From: Kiritimatiellia bacterium | GTDB lineage: Bacteria; Verrucomicrobiota; Kiritimatiellia; RFP12; UBA3636 | DNA length: 9,694 nt | Assembly (NCBI GenBank): GCA_016295275.1 | Contig: JAEDLN010000076.1 | Span: 1-9,694 of the forward strand | Direction of reading: 5' to 3' | In this document: positions 5,890 through 9,694 of the stretch, piece by piece | Layout: the number at the start of each line of letters is the position of its first letter | Numbering within the stretch: position 1 is the stretch's first letter | The notes under the pieces: generated by a model | Database searches by the model: none | What the model was told of the DNA's origin: nothing | Seen by the model: only the letters and a program-made list of their open reading frames with translations | Translations under genes and position numbers: made by a program

Positions 5890-7632
5890 TTACTTTCCAC
5901 CCTTTCCCTGCTGCTTCGCCCAGGAATCGCGAAGCGTCGAGGTGCGGTTGAAAACGGGAGCGCCGTCTGCCGAGTCCTTCGAATCGGCGACAAAGTAGCC
6001 CAAACGCTCGAACTGAACCGGTTCGCCCGGTTTAAAAACTTGGAGCGAAGGTTCGCACAGCGCCGTCGTTTTCACGATGGACCGCGGATTCAGATATTCC
6101 TTGAAATCATGCTCCGAATCCCCATCCGGTTCTTCGACGCAGAACAACCGATCGTAGAGACGGACCGGAAGCTTGACCGCCGTGGCCGCATCGACCCAGT
6201 GAATCGTGCCGCGCACCGAATGGCCGTCCGGCGCATTGCCGCCCAACGACGCAGGATCCCAGGTTCCGTGGATTTCCAAAACCTCGCCCTTTTCGTCCTC
6301 GACAATATGCGTGCAGGTGAATAGACAGGCATACTTGAGCCGTACCTCGCGTCCAACCGAAAGCCGGAAAAACTTCTTCGGCGGATCTTTCATGAAATCA
6401 TCGCGCTCGACCCACATCTCGCGCCCAAAGACCACCTTCCGGGTGCCGGCGTCCGGATTCTCCGGATTGTTGACGGCGTCGCAGGAGACGACCTGCCCTT
6501 CCTCCATGTTGTCGATGACCAGCTTGACGGGATTCAAAACCGCCATGCGCCGGGCCGCCGTGCGGTTCAAAACCTCGCGGACACACTGCTCGAGAATCGA
6601 AACGTCCGTCGTGGAAATGAACTTCGTGACGCCAACCCCTTCGCAAAAGGCGCGCACCGCTTCGGGCGGATAGCCGCGCCGGCGCATTCCGCAAAGCGTC
6701 GGCATGCGCGGATCGTCCCATCCGCAAACCAACTTGCGCTCCACAAGCTCCAGCAGCTTTCGCTTGCTCATCACCGTGTAGGTAATGTTCAATCGCGAAA
6801 ATTCACGCTGGCAAGGCCTGATCTTCACGCCATTGCGCACGACAAGCTTGCCCATCTCGTCCAACCGGTCGATCACCCAATCGTAAAGCGGCCGGTGAAC
6901 CTCGAACTCCAAGGTGCACATGGAATGCGTAACGCCTTCCAACGCATCTTCGATCGGATGCGCAAAATCGTACATCGGATACACGCACCATTTGTTCCCC
7001 AAATGATAGTGCGGAACATGGTGAATCCGGTAAATCACCGGATCGCGGAAATGGATGTTCGGAGAGGCCATGTCGATCTTGGCACGCAGACAGCATTCGC
7101 CATCCGCATACTTGCCGTCGCGCATCTCGTGGAAAAGCCGCAGATTCTCCTCGGGAGACGTGTCGCGGGTCGGACTCGGCGTGCCGGGCTCTGTAGGAAT
7201 GCCACGATACTTCTTCCACTCTTCCTGCGAAAGAAAACAGACATACGCCTGCCCTTTCCGAATCAGATTCTCGGCAATCTCGAACATCTCGTCGAACATG
7301 TCCGCCGCACTGTAGAAGCAATCGCCCCAATCCCAGCCGAGCCAATGGATGTCCTCTTTGATGTTCTGCGCAAATTCATCGCTTTCCTTGGACGGATTGG
7401 TGTCGTCCAAACGCAAGTGACACTCGCCGCCAAATTCCTTGGCCATGCCGAAATCGACGCAAATTGCCTTCGCGTGGCCAATGTGCAGATAACCGTTCGG
7501 CTCCGGCGGAAAACGGGTTACGACTTTTCCGCCCGTACGTCCCGCCGCATGATCGGCTTCGATCCACTGCTCCAGAAAATGCTTCGGAGTGGCGGACGGA
7601 TGATCGGTTTCGGAAGTAGATGCTGTGCTCAT
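5890..7632 (-). CDS. glnS: Glutaminyl-tRNA synthetase
   Basis: Class I aminoacyl-tRNA synthetase that charges tRNA-Gln with glutamine in the cytoplasm. Its 580 residues exceed the roughly 554 of E. coli by a short N-terminal tail and small insertions. PEPNGYLHIGHAKAI at 43-57 holds the HIGH signature and VMSKRK at 287-292 the KMSKS-type loop. RLDDTNPSKE at 74-83, WLGWDWG at 97-103 and SMCTLEFEVHRPLYDW at 237-252 are typical of GlnRS rather than bacterial GluRS. The C-terminal part, about 355-570, forms the two beta-barrel anticodon-binding domains (for example the RKVVFGREMWVERDDF segment). GlnRS is patchily distributed in bacteria, most of which use GluRS with GatCAB, and is thought to derive from eukaryotes. 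The start ATG at 7632 lacks a good ribosome site. It follows uxuA by 74 bases, which include only a weak promoter-like match, so it may share that transcript. Confidence 0.97.
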   Translation of the reverse strand: MSTASTSETDHPSATPKHFLEQWIEADHAAGRTGGKVVTRFPPEPNGYLHIGHAKAICVDFGMAKEFGGECHLRLDDTNPSKESDEFAQNIKEDIHWLGWDWGDCFYSAADMFDEMFEIAENLIRKGQAYVCFLSQEEWKKYRGIPTEPGTPSPTRDTSPEENLRLFHEMRDGKYADGECCLRAKIDMASPNIHFRDPVIYRIHHVPHYHLGNKWCVYPMYDFAHPIEDALEGVTHSMCTLEFEVHRPLYDWVIDRLDEMGKLVVRNGVKIRPCQREFSRLNITYTVMSKRKLLELVERKLVCGWDDPRMPTLCGMRRRGYPPEAVRAFCEGVGVTKFISTTDVSILEQCVREVLNRTAARRMAVLNPVKLVIDNMEEGQVVSCDAVNNPENPDAGTRKVVFGREMWVERDDFMKDPPKKFFRLSVGREVRLKYACLFTCTHIVEDEKGEVLEIHGTWDPASLGGNAPDGHSVRGTIHWVDAATAVKLPVRLYDRLFCVEEPDGDSEHDFKEYLNPRSIVKTTALCEPSLQVFKPGEPVQFERLGYFVADSKDSADGAPVFNRTSTLRDSWAKQQGKGGK

Positions 7633-7706
7633 GGAAATTCAATCGGGGAAAAAACTTCAAAATATCGGATCCGGCTTCGCTTGCCGAACGAAAGACGAAA
7701 ACGCGC

Positions 7707-8891
7707 TTATGTTTCGAAAAGAGCCTTGGCAATGCCCATCTCCAGCCCGCGGAGCTCGGCAATGCCGCGCATGCGTCCCAGACAGGAATAGCCGGGATTC
7801 GTCTTTTTGCGCAAATCGTCGCACATCTGATGCCCGTGATCAGGACGGACGGCAATGGAACAGCCGCGACGCTGCTCGACTTCAAGCAAGGCTTTCATCA
7901 TCTCGAACATCGGAACATCGCCTTCTAGATGATTGTCCTCGAAAAAGTCCCCGTCCGCATTGCGGCGCGTACTGCGAAGATGGACAAAGTTGACGCGGTC
8001 GCCAAACTCGCGCATCATCGCCGGCAAATCATTGTCGGCACGGACGCCGAACGACCCCGTGCAAAGGCAAAGCCCGTTGGAAGGATTCGGAACCGCCGCA
8101 ACGAGCTTGCGAAAATCCTCCGCCGTGCTCATGATGCGAGGCAACCCGAGAATCGGATAGGGCGGATCGTCGGCATGAATGACCAACGACGAACCGACTT
8201 CATCCGCAACCGGACAGACTTCTTTGAGAAAATCGATCAGATGCGAACGCAACGTCTCGGAATCAATATCTTTGTAGCGGTTCAATTGCCCCTGGAATTC
8301 ATCCAGCGTAAAACTTTCTTCGGCACCGGGAAGCCCCGCAATAATCGTCCGGACAAGCCGTTCGCGCTCCTCCGCCGACATCGATTCGTAGCGCCGCTTC
8401 GCACGCGCATACTCCTCGGGTGTCACCTCTTCCGCCGCGCCGGGACGCTTCAAAATGAAAATGTCGAACGCTAAAAACGCCGCCCGCTCGAAACGCAGCC
8501 CGCGGGAGCCGTCCGCCATCGGATAGGAAAGATCGGTGCGCGTCCAGTCCACAACCGGCATGAAGTTGTACGTGATGACATGAATCCCGCAGGCCGCCAA
8601 ATTGCGGATGGACTGCTTGTAGTTCTCTACGTACGTCCGCCAATTGCCCTCTTGCGTCTTGATGTGCTCGTGGACAGGAACGCTCTCGACGACACTCCAG
8701 ACAAGTCCGCTTGCCTCGATCGCCTGCTTGCGCTTCCGAATCTCCTCGATCGTCCACACCTCCCCGTTCGGAATGTGGTGAAGCGCTGTCACAATGCCAT
8801 GAACACCCGTCATGCGAATGTCCGCCAAAGAAACCGGATCGGAAGGACCGTACCAACGGAAGGTCTGTTCGCAAAGAATTGTTTTCTTCAT
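7707..8891 (-). CDS. uxuA: Mannonate dehydratase
   Basis: Dehydrates D-mannonate to 2-keto-3-deoxygluconate in the glucuronate branch of hexuronate catabolism, in the cytoplasm. Its 394 residues equal the usual UxuA length. A TIM-barrel enzyme, it shows FRWYGPSDPVSL at 11-22, TALHHIPNG at 35-43, WSVVESVPVHEHIK at 65-78, TYNFMPVVDWTRTDL at 107-121, VIHADDPPYPILGLPRI at 237-253, CTGSFG at 277-282, FVHLRST at 302-308, HLEGDVPM at 321-328 and RPDHGHQM at 349-356. His239, Cys277, His304 and Asp351 fit the conserved metal (Mn or Fe) ligands. It has its own promoter candidate about 40 bases upstream. It faces a GH5-like gene across a 250-base gap, a setting that suits use of uronate-containing polysaccharides. 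No other hexuronate gene (uxaC, uxuB, kdgK) is in the window. No Shine-Dalgarno is evident. Confidence 0.97.
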   Translation of the reverse strand: MKKTILCEQTFRWYGPSDPVSLADIRMTGVHGIVTALHHIPNGEVWTIEEIRKRKQAIEASGLVWSVVESVPVHEHIKTQEGNWRTYVENYKQSIRNLAACGIHVITYNFMPVVDWTRTDLSYPMADGSRGLRFERAAFLAFDIFILKRPGAAEEVTPEEYARAKRRYESMSAEERERLVRTIIAGLPGAEESFTLDEFQGQLNRYKDIDSETLRSHLIDFLKEVCPVADEVGSSLVIHADDPPYPILGLPRIMSTAEDFRKLVAAVPNPSNGLCLCTGSFGVRADNDLPAMMREFGDRVNFVHLRSTRRNADGDFFEDNHLEGDVPMFEMMKALLEVEQRRGCSIAVRPDHGHQMCDDLRKKTNPGYSCLGRMRGIAELRGLEMGIAKALFET

Positions 8892-8927
8892 GAAAATGAG
8901 GGAAAAAAGAATCTCGAATTGCTGAAA

Positions 8928-8956
8928 ATTTTATCGAAAGCCCCCCTCTAAATCAA
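8928..8956 (-). promoter_or_regulatory. Sigma70-type promoter of uxuA
   Basis: On the minus strand, TTGATT (8956-8951) matches the -35 box at four of six bases. TAAAAT (8933-8928) matches the -10 box at five of six. The spacer is exactly 17 bases and contains a run of six G. Transcription would begin near 8921, giving a leader of about 30 bases before the ATG at 8891. The -10 region overlaps the 8-base palindrome AAAATTTT, but no clear operator dyad stands out. This is the best promoter match in the window. Confidence 0.55.
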
Positions 8957-9012
8957 GCGGGACATCACCGCCACGCATAGGTCTTTTTCCCTTCTCGGTT
9001 CAAGGATGCGTA

Positions 9013-9021
9013 TGGTAGAAT
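9013..9021 (+). promoter_or_regulatory. Possible extended -10 promoter toward the GH5-like gene
   Basis: TGG followed by TAGAAT (9016-9021) forms an extended -10 element very like the one before uppS (TGC-TAGAAT). Only a poor -35 (TTCTCG at 8992-8997, spacer 18) lies upstream. Initiation near 9028 would leave a leader of about 115 bases before the ATG at 9142. The leader contains a 32-codon open frame at 9041-9139. Assigned by pattern only. Confidence 0.3.
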
Positions 9022-9141
9022 CCGCCTGCGGATACGGGCAATGGAAAACGCCCTCTTTTGTGCCGTTCTCCGGATGCCTCCAATCAGCCCCCGCCCAATT
9101 ATGGGAATGCAAGGGAAACGGTTTGCAAAAAGGCCCTGAAT

Positions 9142-9694
9142 ATGAAAAGTGACTCGACCACGAGCGTATGCCCCCGGAAAACGGACAATGCGAAAAGAGA
9201 ACGGGAACAGCCCGCCGCCAATCCGGCTGAATCGGTTGCGGCAAAGGGTCGCTGGCCGGGCTTCTCGCGGGGCATGGGTGTCGGAGGATGGTTGACCAAC
9301 TACAAGCGTTTCAATCTGCTAAACGAAAAGCAACGCCTTGAATTGACCATTGGCGATTGGGAACATTTCGATTCCTTCATCTCCGCACGGGACGTGGCGA
9401 ACATCCGTGCAATGGGATTTGATCATGTCCGCCTCGGATTCGACCAGATTGTGGTGGAAGACGAATCCGGGCGCCGACGGGAACGCATATTCCGGATGAT
9501 CGATGCATTCCTCGACTGGTGCGAACACGAAGGTTTGAATGTCGTCTTGAACCTCCACAAGGCAATCGGAAACTACTGCGATCTCGCCGAAGGCGCAGAA
9601 TTGCTCGACGCCCCCGATCTCCAAGAACGCTTTGTCGAACTGTGGGTCGAATTCGAGCGTCGATACCATTCCCGCAACGCCGTTGCATTCGAAT
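9142..9694 (+). CDS. Glycoside hydrolase family 5-like protein, 5' part only
   Basis: The frame runs off the right edge after 184 complete codons. From residue 43 it has the GH5 (cellulase-like TIM barrel) pattern: RGMGVGGWLTNYKRFN at 43-58, FDSFISARDVANIRAMGFDHV at 76-96, then RLGFD at 97-101 with the conserved Arg, and VVLNLHKAIGNYCD at 134-147 with the conserved His after strand 3. The sequence stops at NAVAFE, just before the expected LNE acid/base motif, so neither catalytic glutamate is visible. The first 40 residues are charged and hydrophilic, with no signal peptide or lipobox, implying a cytoplasmic enzyme if this start is right. An in-frame TAG at 9016 bounds the frame, and ATG 9142 is its first ATG. 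Exact substrate (beta-glucan, mannan, xylan-linked or glycoside) is unknown. Divergence from uxuA suggests polysaccharide breakdown feeding hexuronate catabolism. Confidence 0.8.
   Translation, partial: MKSDSTTSVCPRKTDNAKREREQPAANPAESVAAKGRWPGFSRGMGVGGWLTNYKRFNLLNEKQRLELTIGDWEHFDSFISARDVANIRAMGFDHVRLGFDQIVVEDESGRRRERIFRMIDAFLDWCEHEGLNVVLNLHKAIGNYCDLAEGAELLDAPDLQERFVELWVEFERRYHSRNAVAFE

Noticed and set aside
7633..7706. Hairpin TTCGGC...GCCGGA on the minus strand between uxuA and glnS as a terminator
   Set aside because: The stem is six or seven pairs with wobble, and the T-rich stretch begins several bases too late. A TATTTT box with a weak -35 there is equally unconvincing as a glnS promoter.

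Overview
The window reads as a stretch of chromosome from a Gram-negative bacterium. LpxI implies lipid A synthesis, and UppS and CdsA serve envelope precursors. Three traits recall the Planctomycetes-Verrucomicrobia-Chlamydiae group, perhaps an uncultured Verrucomicrobia or Kiritimatiellae member. They are a bacterial glutaminyl-tRNA synthetase, a CdsA signature that departs from the proteobacterial pattern, and few Shine-Dalgarno sequences. That placement is a guess from family knowledge; the window holds no 16S or other decisive marker.

Layout: (1) Positions 1-317 carry no convincing gene. They hold a C-rich spacer with a long nested palindrome, four copies of a CCATTAC-type 13-mer and a possible promoter just before uppS. 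(2) Positions 318-3708 hold a tight plus-strand operon for envelope lipids: uppS (undecaprenyl carrier), cdsA (CDP-diacylglycerol), a hemolysin-III/PAQR-like membrane protein and lpxI (lipid A precursor hydrolase). (3) Positions 3733-8891 hold a minus-strand run, read right to left: uxuA (mannonate dehydratase), glnS, two half-size chromate transporter subunits whose reading frames overlap by 4 bases, and a SAM-dependent methyltransferase. It converges on the lpxI operon with only 24 bases between stop codons. (4) Positions 8892-9141 are a divergent intergenic region with a good sigma70-type promoter for uxuA and a weaker candidate for the opposite side. (5) From 9142 to the right edge lies the first part of a glycoside hydrolase family 5-like protein, cut off before its catalytic glutamates.

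The left operon makes membrane and cell-wall lipid intermediates. The right end suggests plant or host polysaccharide use: a GH5-like enzyme divergent from a hexuronate-catabolism gene. The glnS-chromate transporter-methyltransferase stretch is compact, but no shared pathway is evident. I found no CRISPR array, transposase, tRNA, rRNA, toxin-antitoxin pair or clear new system. The most unusual sequence is the repeat-rich spacer at the left edge.
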